A program made the translations under genes and the position numbers. From contig CM038215.1 in the NCBI GenBank assembly GCA_021442155.1, forward strand, positions 212,096,982 to 212,160,981: 64,000 nucleotides of DNA, in the 5' to 3' direction. Of this stretch, positions 26,822-40,269 are shown piece by piece. This stretch comes from Cymbidium sinense. Taxonomy: Eukaryota; Streptophyta; Magnoliopsida; Asparagales; Orchidaceae. Below the pieces are notes generated by a model, which searched no databases, was not told where the DNA came from, and saw only the letters and a list, made by a program, of their open reading frames with translations. Positions within the stretch are counted from its first letter, which is position 1. Each line of letters starts with the position of its first letter.

Positions 26822-27270
26822 CACTATAGAAAAGTAGCAATTACTGGTGGAATTTTTGGTGGACTAGTTTGTGGGAAATTACTTGTGGAATTTTCAATGG
26901 ATTTTCAAAAAATTTTTTGACAAAATATTATAAAAAAATGACGTGCAGACCCACTACTTAAACCTAATAGATTTTATAGTGGAATTTTCATCATAAGATT
27001 TTCTGGCAAAAATTTGATGAAAAATTTGACATAAATTGCTATTATTTGCAGGTATCGCCCCAAACTCCATTTTTTTGCTTGAGTTTGACTTTGTTCTTTT
27101 AGGTGGCGATGGAAGGACACCTATGGTGTGCTAAATTTTCAGGAAAATGTGTCATTTTCATCTAATTTTTTATAGAATCAATGGTAAGCCACTTCCTCTA
27201 GCTTTAGGGCTATTTATTTGTAATTTCATCCATTTAATCAAGTGGAATATTGATTTGCTATTTTAAAAAA
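26822..27270 (+). mobile_element. CACTA-like transposon terminus, other end not found
   Basis: The sequence starts with CACTATAGAAAAGTAGC at 26822, close to the plant CACTA-type terminal CACTACAAGAAAA. It continues with reiterated words TACTGGTGGAATTTTTGGTGG, TGTGGAATTTTCAATGG and GTGGAATTTTCATC, which look like the subterminal repeats typical of that superfamily. A TAT precedes it. I could not find a matching TAGTG end to the right, so the element may be truncated, and its right limit here is arbitrary. Confidence 0.4.
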
Positions 27271-27286
27271 ATCCATAATTTATAGG

Positions 27287-27288
<2 letters not shown>

Positions 27289-27333
<45 letters not shown>
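27289..27333. repeat. (AT)n microsatellite
   Basis: An uninterrupted AT dinucleotide tract of about 45 bp. Confidence 0.95.
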
Positions 27334-27340
<7 letters not shown>

Positions 27341-29207
27341 TCTTATATAATTTTTTATTTAGAGATCTATGATTGTTAAGTTTATGGTTTAGATTTTCTT
27401 TAATTTTGTACAAATTTTAAATATATTCTTATAAAAATTTCAAATAACTTATTTAGTGGAAAATTTGTAAAACTCATTTATATCATCTCTTTGTGCATTA
27501 TTTGTTTGTTAACAATTTAGGTGCATAGAAAAAAGGTGTGACAACCTGTTATGTAATGAGTTGTTCCAAGATAAATGATGTAAGTATTTTGTGGATAGTT
27601 TTTTTAGTAGAAAAAGCAACAGTTGTATATTATTTGGCTAAATTGTAAAGACTGAAGGAGAACTATGGGGATATAAACAAAATTGTAAATGTATTAGTTG
27701 TTCTCTTATGTAAGAGGATATTTTTTGACTAGATTGATCATAAGAAAATTCAATTATGATTTGAAGTGCCTTGCCATTTGGTTTCTTCAAGGTTTTTGAT
27801 TAGGCTATTTGAGGCTACAAATGATATAAGAATTCAACATGCTACTCATTGTTTGACTTGATTAACAATCGTTTATGATCATTTGATTAATTCATTGAAC
27901 AAGCTTGAACACTTTTATAAATACTTGATCATTAAATGAACAAGTTTGAATAGCTCCATGTTCGATTCAATTATGATCATGAATATTACAATGTAAGGCT
28001 TGTTAAGAGAAAATAAATGTTAGCGACATATTTTATTTGATTGAATATAGTAAATTTTAATTTTTTTGAGATATATATTTGTATGTGTTATGTTTTGCAT
28101 GGCAAGAAAGAAATGAAGAAAATCTCTTTGTATTGAAATATCATGACAACAATCTTTAAAACTATTATAAATTTGTTCTAAGTTGGTGTACTATCATCAT
28201 GTATATTATGAACATTTTATAATGTAACATTGGTTACATAGTTGTTAAACATTATTAGTTGATTTATTTTTGTAATCTATAAGTTTAATTCTAATGTAGT
28301 AGATATGCATTCATAAAACTTGAGGCAAATCGTGGGGAATTGGCGATAAAGGCAATGATGATTAAATATATTATTGTTATAAAGGATCAAAATTTTAATT
28401 ATAATTACCCTTCTCTTCAAAATTGTTGGCAATCATTAAATTAATGTTTTATTATAATGTACTTGTGATGATGGTTACATTTGAAAGATCAAGAATTTTC
28501 AATATAATGCTTATTATCTTTTTCTTTTAAAGTTGCTGGTAGCTATTATATAAAATCATGATCATAATTATTATATATGATAATTAATTTGATTCTGAGC
28601 ATGAGCTAATTCTAATATTTATTGAATTTTGTCATATGTAACTTTGTTTAATGCAATTTATGACTTTAAAATTCATTATTTATAAATAGCATGTGAAGTT
28701 TGTTTGATTCAATCTATAGCTTTTGAAAATTATTTGATCTATAAGTTGTTGTTTGAAGCAATCTATGACTTTTGGATACATTTTAGCAAGCTTATGGATT
28801 CATTATCAAATAATCTATGGCTTTTAAAATTTGTTTGAACTGTGATTTATTTGATTAATTTGTAATGTGTAATTTTTTAAAAATTTTATATGTAACTTGT
28901 TTGATGCAATTTGTGGCATTTGGATTCATTTTATCAAGTCTATGGACTCATTATCAAATAATTAGGCATATGGATTCACTATCAAATAATTGAGCCTATG
29001 AATTCAGTTTTTTTTATGATTTATGTTCAGTGAATATGAAGGGAACTACTACACTTTTAATATTTTTAAGCCATTGGTTGATTAAGATAATTTTTATTTT
29101 TGACATTAAATTAATTATTATCTTAGAATGGAGTTGTGTATTATATTACTGTGTTGGAAGTAGTGAGAAAACAAACTACTCTTCATTAAAAAGTATGTAT
29201 TTAATTG

Positions 29208-29347
<140 letters not shown>

Positions 29348-30087
29348 ATGTTAAATTTAATTTATTTTTTATTATTTCTATTTTTGAATATTTATATTAC
29401 AATCATTAAAAATGTCTTTGTACATATTTCACTTCATCTAGCAAGACAATCTTAGATCCCTTAAAGAGAAAAAACTCATATACCAATGTGGTGTTTATTT
29501 TTGAATATGTGTATGGGGGATACTATGCAGATCTGAGGATGTACTTATTTAAGTGATCGACATTAAGAATGGTGCACTATCTCAAAATATAGAAATCACC
29601 ACCTTATAATAGACCAAATCACTTAATAAGGACTCCAAAGGCATGATGGATCTTCAAATATATCAAAAAAAAATTTGCAACTTTATATGAATGAATAAAG
29701 TAGGATTTATATTAAACCGGATTCTAAAGTTCCCTATGGGAGCAAGCCCCCATAGTTAATTACATTATAAAGAAGGTGAATTCCTTAGGAATACTCTTGA
29801 TTAAAGTAGGCAATTATTATCTCCAAAGATTTTAAAGATAAGACTATCAATAAATTGGTTATATTAGAAAATCAAATGTGATAGATCAAAATGAGAGACT
29901 TATTATCGAAGCTAAAAGAGATAAGTAGGGAATACTCATGATACTAGGAAATCTAGTGAGCATTCCAATTTACCTATGGTTGGACTTTATATGTTTGAAG
30001 TTGAAGAGAATCATATGTTTGAGTTGAAATTTTATTAGATTGTTAGAGCTTATAATCTCACAATAAAAGATTATGAAAATGCACAAG

Positions 30088-30546
30088 AATGTGGTACATT
30101 TGGATACCCTTCAAATCACGCTTTTGAACATTTCAAGTTGGTTCCAAGTAAAATAAAATTCCGACTTTGAAATACACGAGAAATTTACGTGTATTTAGAA
30201 TTCTAAATCTGGGATTCAAATACTAATAAAATTAATCTGGTAGGACTTTCTTGATATGCCATCTACTAGCCTAATTTCATCACCATATTATTTTGTAGCC
30301 TCATTTTTGATAAATTTTCATAATGCCTTGCAGATTGATATTATTATTTTGGAAAGAAATTTGCCATACATCATTACCATGCTTGGTCATTGTCAGATAT
30401 TCTCGGTCGTGAAGACATTGACGTCAAACCTTCAATTTACTACATTTTTTCAAAAAAAAAATAATGCTGAATTTGTAAAACTCAAAACTATAAAGTAATC
30501 ATTTTACAATCAATTACATGATTCCAAATCTACCAATAAAGACCCT
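30088..30546. mobile_element. MITE-like insertion, about 460 bp
   Basis: U1 reads AATGCGTAAGAGGTGAGG without interruption (3618-3635), while U3 reads AATGCACAAG, then about 460 extra bases, then CTAAGAGGTGAGG. The insert has imperfect terminal inverted repeats: TGGTACATTTGGATACC near 30092-30108 against TGGTAGATTTGGAATCA (reverse strand of 30515-30531). The host word (T/C)AAG is duplicated, compatible with a 3-bp TAA-type target duplication. A frame of 80 codons inside (30256-30498) has no recognisable content. Superfamily assignment (PIF/Harbinger or hAT) is open. Confidence 0.55.
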
Positions 30547-32549
30547 AAGAGGTGAGGATTTATACTTGTAGCCTGAAGGAAACATCTACCTCAGATCTTA
30601 AATTTAGGGAGCTTTAGCAAGAGCTAAAGCGTGACCTAAATCTAAGCAAAAATAGGTATACCTCCACAAGAGAGGATAAACCACCTGACTGATAGACTTA
30701 TAATAGCCTCAAGTGGCAGCCAGCTAACTCCTCCTATGCTTTAAATCCATGTAGGCAATTCATATAATTTTGTAAGATAGTTAGGTGGTTATTATTTAGA
30801 AAGAAACTAAAGTCCTTAAACCCATTCCATAAGAGACTAGAGCATGAGCGGTATGAGTAATGACTCTAATGTAAATCTTTTCAATTTTTATTTGATTTTT
30901 TGACTCTTCATTTTGACAAAAGTCATAGGATTCTCATATGTCTAAATGCATGATAAAATGTCATTATGGGCTAACTCAGAGAAATAAGTATTTTCCACCA
31001 CAGAGGAGACCCTCAAAGGTCAAGTTTTCTCCTATCATGCAAGGATGGAAACCCTCTCTTTATAAGAGTGAAGCAATATGAATGCATGATATTAAACATA
31101 CAACATTCAGCTAAGGGATTACTAAATCTTTTAATTATCTTGATTTAAAGCCTAGGCCTTATATAAGGTTATGAGTTATTTAGAAAATTTAGTTATGAGT
31201 TGTAGTTGGGGTAGAAAATTTATTTTTTTCTTATGAGCCTAATCGGATCCAGGCCACACATTAAATCATCATTCATGAAGAAACTAGAGAAAGGTATGTC
31301 ATTTCTATTGTGTAATTTAAACATAACATTAAGCATTTTATAAATTCAATGCAAAAGAATAAAATGTCGGTCGGTAATGTACAGAAGAGAAATGGGTAAG
31401 CTCTACCCACAACCATATGAAAGAATAATTATAATTTACAAATGAAAAAATATTATGGGGAGTCTTCTTATCTTCATTCTTTATATCTCCTTTATTTCTT
31501 CATTTTTTTGGGTTGCTTCAAAGGCATCACAAGGGCCTGGACAAAATCTTCTTCGCTCATCCTAATCCCCCATAATACTAACCCTAGTTCCTAATGCAAT
31601 TTTACATTAAGAATAAGAAGAGTAAATCTAATTGCATCTCCAAAATAAGTGTTAGCTAAACACACCATACAACCCAAGTTATGAGTAATTTGACTTATCA
31701 CCTACATGGGTAACCAAGCTCACTTATCCAATTTAGATTATGCTTAGGGTTAGCAACCTACAAAAGAGCATTTATATTTATTTTAAGCACCCTAAGCACA
31801 ATCTCCTACAAAATATAATTAGGCTAATCACAGACCATCCCATCATAGCATACATCCTAACATCCAATCTTAAATAATACAACATAAAACTAAATATATG
31901 TCACTCCATGCACCACTCTAACATAAAGCTAGAAGTGGTGACTTAATCTAAAATGTGTGTTTTAAGGCTTGTGTTGTACGCCTTAACTAGGCTTTATTAT
32001 GATTTTCTTCTAAGTATGAAAGGATTTAATTAAAAGATATAATTGCACTTTAAGTAGTTTAATTGATTTGCAAGTTTTACTTAAGGTTTTTTTTTGTTCC
32101 ATTTGGCTTATACTTAACAACTAAGTGTTATAAAGAGAAGAAAAAAAGAGGATTATTCTCTTTTATCCCTACTTTAAGTCACTTTTAAAGTAAATAAATT
32201 AGCAAGTTCTCTTTAGTGAATGACTTATTACATATTTTAATTAATCCTAGGTTTAGGTTTACTTTAAAAACTCCCATTCAATAAGAAAGGCATCCTAAGA
32301 TTTACTGGAATTAATTATATCACTTAACACATATTTATTCATTTCTTTCCATCATATGTAACTTGCACATGATTAAATCCTAAGCATACCTAAATATGTA
32401 ATATACCTTAGCACACTTAATGATGAATGTAAATATGTACTTTTGGAATTTAGATGTTTCATTTGATTGGATCATTTTATCATATTAATTTAAAGCTCTA
32501 TCTATATTCTTATATAAAATATGTAGGAATAAAATTAAATAGGTAGGTG

Positions 32550-33175
32550 TCATTGTTAAACCAGGGAAGTGAGGTAATCAAATGACCTCCTTAGGGCTAA
32601 CTAAAGTCTCGTGTTCTCAGGATGTCCAAACTATATACCCATTACATTCAAACATATGTAAGCTTATACACATGAACATAAGAAAGAAAGCTTTAAACCA
32701 TTTAATCAATTGATTCAATCATTTGAAAAAATATGAATGCATGACTTTCTTAATAGAAAATGGGGATTCTTATTCATTAGCTAAATGCATATACAAGCGT
32801 ATAAAAGTTTTAAGTGGATACTTTGCCATTGTTAAACCAGGGAAATAAGGTAATCAAATGAACTCCTTGGGGCTAACTAAAGCCTCGTATTCCTAGGATG
32901 TTCATACTAGATATACTCATTAATCTTAAATACACATGAATATACAAACAACTACAAGAATGGAAGAATCATGCTAAAGTTATATTTTTTTTTAATATTT
33001 ATGTATATGGAATAAAGTCTTATCCAAATTGTAGTATTAAAGTATGTAAGAATAAAATCAAATGGAGTTCGTGCTGTTATTAAACCAGGGAAGTGAGGTA
33101 ATCAAATGCCCTCCTTGGGGCTAACTAAAGCCTCGTATTCATGGGATGTCCAAGCTATATACCCATTAACATTCT
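32550..33175 (+). repeat. Three copies of the ~100-bp LTR subrepeat in U3
   Basis: Copies at about 32550-32632, 32825-32915 and 33070-33160 share TTAAACCAGGGAA, GGTAATCAAATG, CTCCTTGGGGCTAACTAAAG and CTCGTATTC with GGATGT. U3 has AACTAAAG where U1 has ACTTAAAG, so the three copies resemble each other more than they resemble U1. Confidence 0.75.
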
Positions 33176-35809
33176 TACTTACATAAATCAATACATGAAT
33201 GAAAGAAGAGAAACGTCACTTCATATGCTTAAGCTATAATCACATACATCTCTTATGTATTTATAATTAGCACTCATAGCATATATATATATATATAATC
33301 ATTCATTTATAAGTTTTGGAAAATATATTTGGATTTAATAATGATAATAGCCACACATATATTAATTTAAATCAACACATGCAAGGTTGACATAAAGAAA
33401 CCATTTAATTTTAATTGATTTTGTAAGAGATGAATGCATGAATCAAGTGACATACAATATTTAATATGATTGGAAAGAAATAAAGAGACCTAAGCACATG
33501 ATTTCATTCAATCCAATTAACTCTTAAGGGCAATCATATTAGATAAGCTTATTTAAAATAAACCAAAAATTTTAAATGTCATTTTTAATTTCATGTTTTT
33601 GATTTGATTTAAGAAATGTGAGAAAGGTTTGCTAATTCTAATCCCATTCAATGTGAGAGTTAATTTAATTTAATGAAAAGCAATTAGATTAATTTATGGA
33701 TTAATTAGGTTAAGGTGTGAATTAAATCAATTAATTAAACCCTTACATATGTTACCTTAAGATAATTAATTAAATGATTATGAACCAATGTAATATGTAA
33801 ATGAAATAAAATGTAAATAGTAATGCTCCTATGAAATGAAAGGGGCCTAATGCAATTAGCTCACAATCATTAATTAATTAAGCTTAAGAAACTCACTTAA
33901 TTACTTTTATGTTTTTCTCACACATGTGAGCTAACCATAATTTTATTAACTCTTTAGGTTATTAATCACCTAAAGTTCTACCCATGGATAATTAAGAGAA
34001 ATTAGATGCTATTACCCTTTTAATTAGGTTAATCAAGACATTAATCCATTAATCCATTTCTCTTTTCTTAATTACCAAATTGAATTGATTATCCTTTGAA
34101 ATGAAATGGGCTTAAGGGGGAAAAGGTTGGGAAAGAGGTCCCAACCTAATTCCATCATTCAATTAAACATGATTGACAAGATTTCAAATTTAGGCAACTA
34201 ATTAGTTAATTAACATTAATTAATTTTTTTGAAAAAGAAGGAAACTTAGAAAAGAAAAGAGGCTCCAATCTAATCCCCTAAATCTCCTACTCAGCAGTGA
34301 TTGAAGGGTCCAATGTTAATTACTATTCACATACTTAATTATCACTTAATTAAGTTAAAAGATTACTTAAGGCTTAAATAATTAATTTCTCCAATTAATC
34401 AACTAATAAATTCCAAGAAAAATCTGGGAGTCAAAGGTCATCCCCCTAAACATCTCAAAAAAATTTGAAATTGATTGGTAAATTAATCAGGGAGTAATTA
34501 AGCTAATTAAATTTTCAATCAAACCCTAATTAAGCAAAAAAATTACTATTCAAAATTAATTAAGATTAACTTTAATGGATTTTCTTGAAATACCTTTAAA
34601 ATAAGCCATTATTTATATTTTTAGATTTTTTTACAATTAGTTATGAATTATGAAAATTTTAGCCTTAAAAATACATTACATAACCTTAATTAAGTTTAAT
34701 CCTAATATGATTACGATATGCACTTTCCACATGCAGCGGGATTGTCTATTTATATCACATTCCAAGTCGTGATGATGGATGGTATTGATTTTCTGCCCAA
34801 TTGATGACGATAAATCAAATCATGGCATAAAGGAGAAAAATAGATGGATTTAATGTGATCATCGTTTCTAATCATGAGAATGATGACCCATGATCCTCCT
34901 TCCCATGATGATGAATCCGAATCATCACCATGGATCACTCGATCAAGCTCACCCAAGATTCAAAAAACCCACATCAAGGGATCCACAAGGATCCAACGGC
35001 TAGGATGGGCTTGCATGCGAATTTTCTTTAAAAGCTCCAAAATAATTTTTCTATTTCTATGATTTTGAGGAATTACCTCGCCGGAGCTGAAGACCGGTGG
35101 TGGGATCAATGGAGGTAGCTTCGTCTAGTATAGATGAGGCCCTGTTGAGTAGCATGAAAGCTAATTCCTCTTGGTTCTCTCGGTGGATCAACTTCCATCA
35201 CTTTGGAGCAATGTGCTGATCGAAGTCCTTCCTCCAGTGGCTTGGGAGCTTTGGAAATGATTTGGGTGCCTTCAATGATGTGCATGGAAGGTGTGTGTAA
35301 GAGGAATTTGATTTTGATTGAGACATGAACAAGCATGGATTGGGATTGGCCACCCCTATTTTAGTTTCACACGGGAAGAGAAAATGCTGAAGGAGAAAAG
35401 CTTGGAATGGTTTTACAAATTGTAAAGTGGTTTGAAATCACATCAGGAAGCTCTCACGATTGAATTGATGCATTTTGATGTGAATTGAGGGGGTATACCC
35501 CTCAGTTTATTGAGGTGGACGGACGAGATTATTTATCATTCACCATCATCGAGTGCAGGAGTTGCCAAGTCCAATGGCTCGTATGGATTGAGAGAATGAA
35601 GAGGCTCCAAGCTTTGAGATTCTTGCTTGGATCCTTTAGTTATGGTTTGCATGGGAGGTGAGTTAACTCATTGGTCCATGTTAAGTCCTAGTACCTTTAG
35701 AGTGGGCTAGAGTTTAGGATCCTATATGGAAGAGTGAGGGTGTGTGAATAAGAGTGGACTCCATTTTGGCAAAATCCTACATGAGGGAGAGGATCCATGG
35801 AGGATTTTC

Positions 35810-37780
35810 ATTATACTTGGCTTTAAATGGGTTTGGACTAATTTTAGGTTGACCCAAGTGGGTTTAGGTTGGGTTTGGTTAGCCTTTGATGTGCCATGGG
35901 TTGGTTTCATGGGTTTTGGCTTCATTTGGTCAAATGGGTTCATATTTGTTCAAGTTGGGTTAGGATGACCAAATGGTCAAATTGGGTCAAACTAAGGTTT
36001 GGGTTAGATTCAAATGATGATTTAAAGATTTTTAATTCAAGTGATTTCAATCAATTTGGTCTAGGTTTCCAATTTGACCAAATTGGCCAAATTGACTTGG
36101 GTTGGGTGTAGGTTCAAGTTCAATTGGTCAATTTAAAATGATTGTAAGCTTTGGTTTGAATAAATTTGGATTTAATTTAGATTTTGGCCAACTTCACCCT
36201 TTAGGTCAATTTGGGCTAGGTTGGGTCAAGTTGATTAGTTTATCAAATTAGGCTCAATTATGACTTTGGTCAAGTTCAATAATCAATTTAGAATGGTTCC
36301 AATCAATTTGGTTGATTTGACCCATATTTTAGGCCAATTTGGGTCAACTTGGGTCAAATGATCAATTGGACTTAGATTAGCTTAATTGAGGGTCAAGTCA
36401 TATTCAATCATTGATCATGAGTTGGTGAATCAATAGTTTCAATTAATTTTGTATAATGGGTTTTGGCTAGTTTAGGTTTCATTTAGGCTAATGGTTGACT
36501 TTATCAAAGGATAAAGTTGACTTAGTTTGACCCAATTCAAGGTGAATGATCATCCTAGGGTGATTGTTGATCATGATATGAGGCTTGGATAGGCTTGGTT
36601 CAATCCAATTTGGGTTGGATTAGAACTTGGCTCAAAAAGGTCCTTCAAGTCACTTTGGGTCAAGTGGACCTAAATGGGTCGATTGACTTGGTTGGCTTGA
36701 TTCAAGTTTAGTTGAACTTATATATGAGCTTATGAGTAAAATATAAATCCAACTGCAATCAATATGGAGTCTAATGGATTTTGGCTCATTTGAAGTTTTC
36801 AAGCTAGAAGGGATAACTTGGGCTCGACTTTAGTTTGGTTTGATAATTATAGGTTTCATTTATATTTGGATAGAGATTGAAGGAATAATTGATTCAAGAA
36901 AAAATCCATTAGTTTTGGCTTGGTTTATGTGGATTTAAGTCCAAGAAATTGGCTTAAAGGGTATAAATTGGATTTTAGTTTGATTTTGGATTTAGTTTTG
37001 GCTATTTGAATATATATTTCACTTATATTTATGAATATAAATAAAGATATAAATGATTCATTAGAAAATCACTTGAGTTTGGAGTGATTTGGAAGCAAAT
37101 TTGACTAAGCTTGAGGATATAGGTCAAAAGGGCTAAGAAGAAAATAATTTAGTTTGATTTATTTTTGATCATTTGAAGGTGGGTTTTATTTATATTTATG
37201 AATATAAATGAAGAAATAATTGATTTATAAAGAAACCAATTGATTTTGGTTTATTTGGGTTAAGATTTGGGTAAGCTCATGGAGGTAGGTTCATATGGCT
37301 TAAGAAGGGTCTTGGCTTGGTTTGATTTAGTTTGATTTAGTTTTGGTAATTTGAGTTTGAATTTCATTTATGTTTTTTATTATAAATGAAGGAATAGTTG
37401 ATGTGTAAACAAATTAATCAAGTTTGGGATAACTTAGGTGGAGATTTGGCCAAGCTTATGAGAATGGGTCATATGGCTTAGGAAGGAATTTTGGAACTTG
37501 GATTTGATTTTGGGATTGAATTATTTGAAGTTGGATTTGAATTGGAATATGATAGTATGATTGAAAGATTGAATTTATATTTGAGAAAATCAATTGAATT
37601 TGGATTTATTTAAATTTGGTTAAGGCTAAGTCCATAAGATGAAATCAAAGAGCTTAGAAGAGATTTTGAATTCAATCATAAGATTCATGGAGAATTTGAT
37701 TTGAATTTGATCATGGATTGTGAGTTTGGAAATTTGGTTTGAGGCATGAATTTGAGGTTTTTGAGAAGGAAAGCATGGAT
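35810..37780 (+). repeat. TTGACC-rich and ATATAAAT-hairpin part of U3
   Basis: The left half is built of GGTCAAATTGGG/TTGACCAAATTG words. From about 36850 the phrase TTTATATTTATGAATATAAAT recurs at roughly 170-bp spacing (near 37020, 37190 and, degraded, 37360), each a small inverted repeat. Confidence 0.6.
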
Positions 37781-37970
37781 TGGGTTTAGGCTAAAGGGGT
37801 CCCTAAGGCATGACCTATCCCTATGGCTAACCCTTCTAAGTCTCTAGGCATAGGTTAAGTGTTCCCCTAATCATTAGAAGTGTATTAAGACTAAGTAGCT
37901 CTTAATGTCTATAAGAGTTATAGATATATCATGAGGAAGTTGAGAACTCACCCCAAAAGTGAGGTTAACA

Positions 37971-40065
37971 AAAAGGAAATGTGTTAATTGTAACACCGCA
38001 TGTTGGCATCTGATCAGGATCAATTCTAAAGATTGTAAGCAATGAAAATGATCTATCCTAAACCCGAGGTGTGAATCATGATCTTAGTGTATGTACTCAA
38101 CTTATGCCAAGGGCATAAGAGAAGGAATCAAGGGATTGAGTATGTGAACCTTCCACTGGGAAGCAGTTGTTATCCATAAAAAAAAGAAGAGTTTGACCAC
38201 AAATATGATTTAGGAAAGAATATTCGCTAGGATGGGTGCATGAACCTTCCACTGTTTTCCATTCGCTAGGGATAAGAATTTGATTTGATTTGATTTGATT
38301 TGATGAATTTAGATTTTGATCTAAGCTCCACTAGGGGGACTAAATCGATTTGCACCTCGCTAGGGAGAAATTTGATTTGATTTAATTGATGGTCATCCAT
38401 TGGGGATGAGAATTTGAATATGTCTCCACCAGGAGAAAATATGACTTTAATTAGAGTCATATATATCTTCAAGATATAAGCTCACCTAATAATGGATTTG
38501 ATTTGTGGATTCCTTTGGTTTGCATGGGGGAGTATCCGTTAGGGATAAGAGTGGATTTAATATATGGACCTGAACCGATGGATTTATGAGAAGGGCTATA
38601 TCAACTCATCTAGATTTACAAACCCAAAGGAAAGTCTAACCATAAGGTAACCACCAACCTTGGGTGACAAGAGAGAATGTGATAGGACTTACCTCAACTT
38701 GCAAATAGTCAGGAATATCACTTTAATTTAAATGGACCATGTCAGTGTGCAATGGATTCATGAAGAACTATATAGTCATCTTAGATTTACAAATCAAAGG
38801 GAGAGTAAGTGGGTAGACAACTTAAGGGTGACTATTCAGAGAGTGCCACTAGTGACTTACCTCAACTCATAAATAGTCAAGAATATCACTTTAATTTAAA
38901 TGGACCCTGTCGGTGTGCGATTGATTCACTAAGAAGGCTATATGTATCTCAGATTTATAAATAAAGGGATAAAGCTACCAGATGGAGTTAACCAACCAAA
39001 GGTGCCTTTCTGTGCAATAATGTTAAAGAAAGCTAAGCTAATTTATGTCAAAAGTGGATCATGAGGTGATGATGGTAGACAATAAATAGAAGACCTAAGT
39101 CTAATGTGCAACGATCATGCCAGAAATAATGTGTAATAAATTTACATCTTCCAAACCAAGGATGAGGGGTGACCATTAACCAAAATGACAATGAGATAAT
39201 TTGGACTTATCCCAACTCAAGAGCGAAGCTTCATGGAGTTTTGACACTCTAAAGATAGAGATGGCTGAAAAGGTACCACCGGTTCTCTAACCCACAAAAA
39301 ATATATATTTGCTTTATCATGGACGATGTAGAACAAATTAAGAAGGGAATTATATCAAGTCTATCGAGGATTGGAGAATCTACATAACCGCAGAAGACAG
39401 TTCTCCAACCATGGCTAGAAAGGGGACTATCCAATCCAAGAGCAACCCACGTAGTGTCTACATAGGGTTGCTAAGGACATGATCCAAATTGAGTGCTTGT
39501 AGGTGCTTTTTATTCTAGACCAAAAAGAAAAAAGTCATAGGTATTTGGTGGCCAACTCTGGGAGAAAGCTTGTAGACTTACATCTACCATGAGTGGTGTA
39601 TCCACCAAGTGGGTCGTTGTTAATATAGTGAGAACCAACCAACCTAAGGTGTCCTTATGATCACAAGGAGAAGAATTTATAGACGCATAATTTCACATAT
39701 GGAAATGATCACCATAGTCATCTCATATGAGCTTATCACCTGACAACTACTAAGAGTCTTGTGGGGACTAGACCTAGACTTGAAATAGTCATAGAGCCAC
39801 TAGAGGACTTATCTTAAGCCTCAAATATAATTAAACCTTAGTGCATGCTTCAAGAAGAAAGTGTGTAGGCTTACATCCTTAAATAAAAAGTCAACATGAG
39901 GTACTACAAAAGCATAAGGCCTACCAAACTAACAAGGCTCATCATTTGTAATGGTCAAGTTAAAGAAAGCTTGTAGACTTACATCCTTAAACAAGGAACC
40001 ATTGGTGACACACTAGTATAACATGTCACAACTGAGCAGCTAATGAGTGAGTGCAGTTATCCCAT
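37971..40065. other. Spacer between U3 and U4, no gene seen
   Basis: It begins right after the AACA end of U3 and ends at the 3' end of the minus-strand U4. It might contain the leader of a former retroelement internal region, but no gag or pol motif is visible on either strand. Phrases such as GAACCTTCCACTG (38147, 38235), TCGCTAGGGA and GTAGACTTACATC (39571, 39973) recur. A run of GATTT units lies at 38280-38303. Short minus-strand frames at 38266-38472 and 39249-39434 show no known family. Confidence 0.4.
38540..38970 (+). repeat. Tandem repeat, about 170-bp period, two and a half copies
   Basis: The phrases GGACTTACCTCAACT, AATAGTCA.GAATATCACTTT, AATTTAAATGGACC and GTGTGC..TGGATTCA recur at 38685-38760 and 38860-38930. 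The phrase (T/C)AGATTTACAAA occurs at 38610, 38784 and 38948. Spacing is about 174 and 164 bp. Confidence 0.7.
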
Positions 40066-40269
40066 TATTGACCTCATTTTAGAATGAGCTCAACACCTCC
40101 ATCTGCATATAGGACTTCTCTTAGACTTTAAGAGTTCCTTAGTCTTAAGACACATCTAGTGATTAGGTGGACACTCCCCAGCCCTAGAAGACTTAAGAGT
40201 TAGCCATAGAATAGGTCATGCCTTAGGTGTTAGAAAACTCTACCCTTACTTAAATCATTCCTCATTTTC

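Larger units (their letters stand above)
29508..37970 (+). repeat. U3: giant LTR copy, about 8.5 kb with a MITE
   Basis: The copy starts at about 29508 (TGTGTATGGGGGATAC, then GATGTACTTATT) and ends at GAGGTTAACA (37961-37970). It is colinear with U1: opening block 29508-30087, second block 30550-31370, third block about 31550-31990, three subrepeats (32550-33175), AT-rich part to 34700, the TTGACC-rich part 35810-36720, a part with repeated ATATAAATGA hairpins, and the closing block 37790-37970. It exceeds its siblings because of a third subrepeat and the MITE at 30088-30546. Short frames between 34750 and 36111 are not genes, since they fall in repetitive LTR sequence and lack family motifs. 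Confidence 0.72.

Noticed and set aside
25397..26840. Two minus-strand frames of 84 and 93 codons as genes
   Set aside because: No conserved domain, no shared frame and no supporting promoter or splice pattern; listed only as unassigned sequence.
34750..35336. Short frames on both strands as small genes
   Set aside because: They are within U3, are not conserved as frames in U1, U4 or U5, and have no motif.
38005..38030. Possible primer-binding site after U3 (TTGGCATCTGATCAGG)
   Set aside because: It lies more than 30 bases from the LTR end and does not match a common plant PBS; U1 and U5 have unrelated sequence after their ends.
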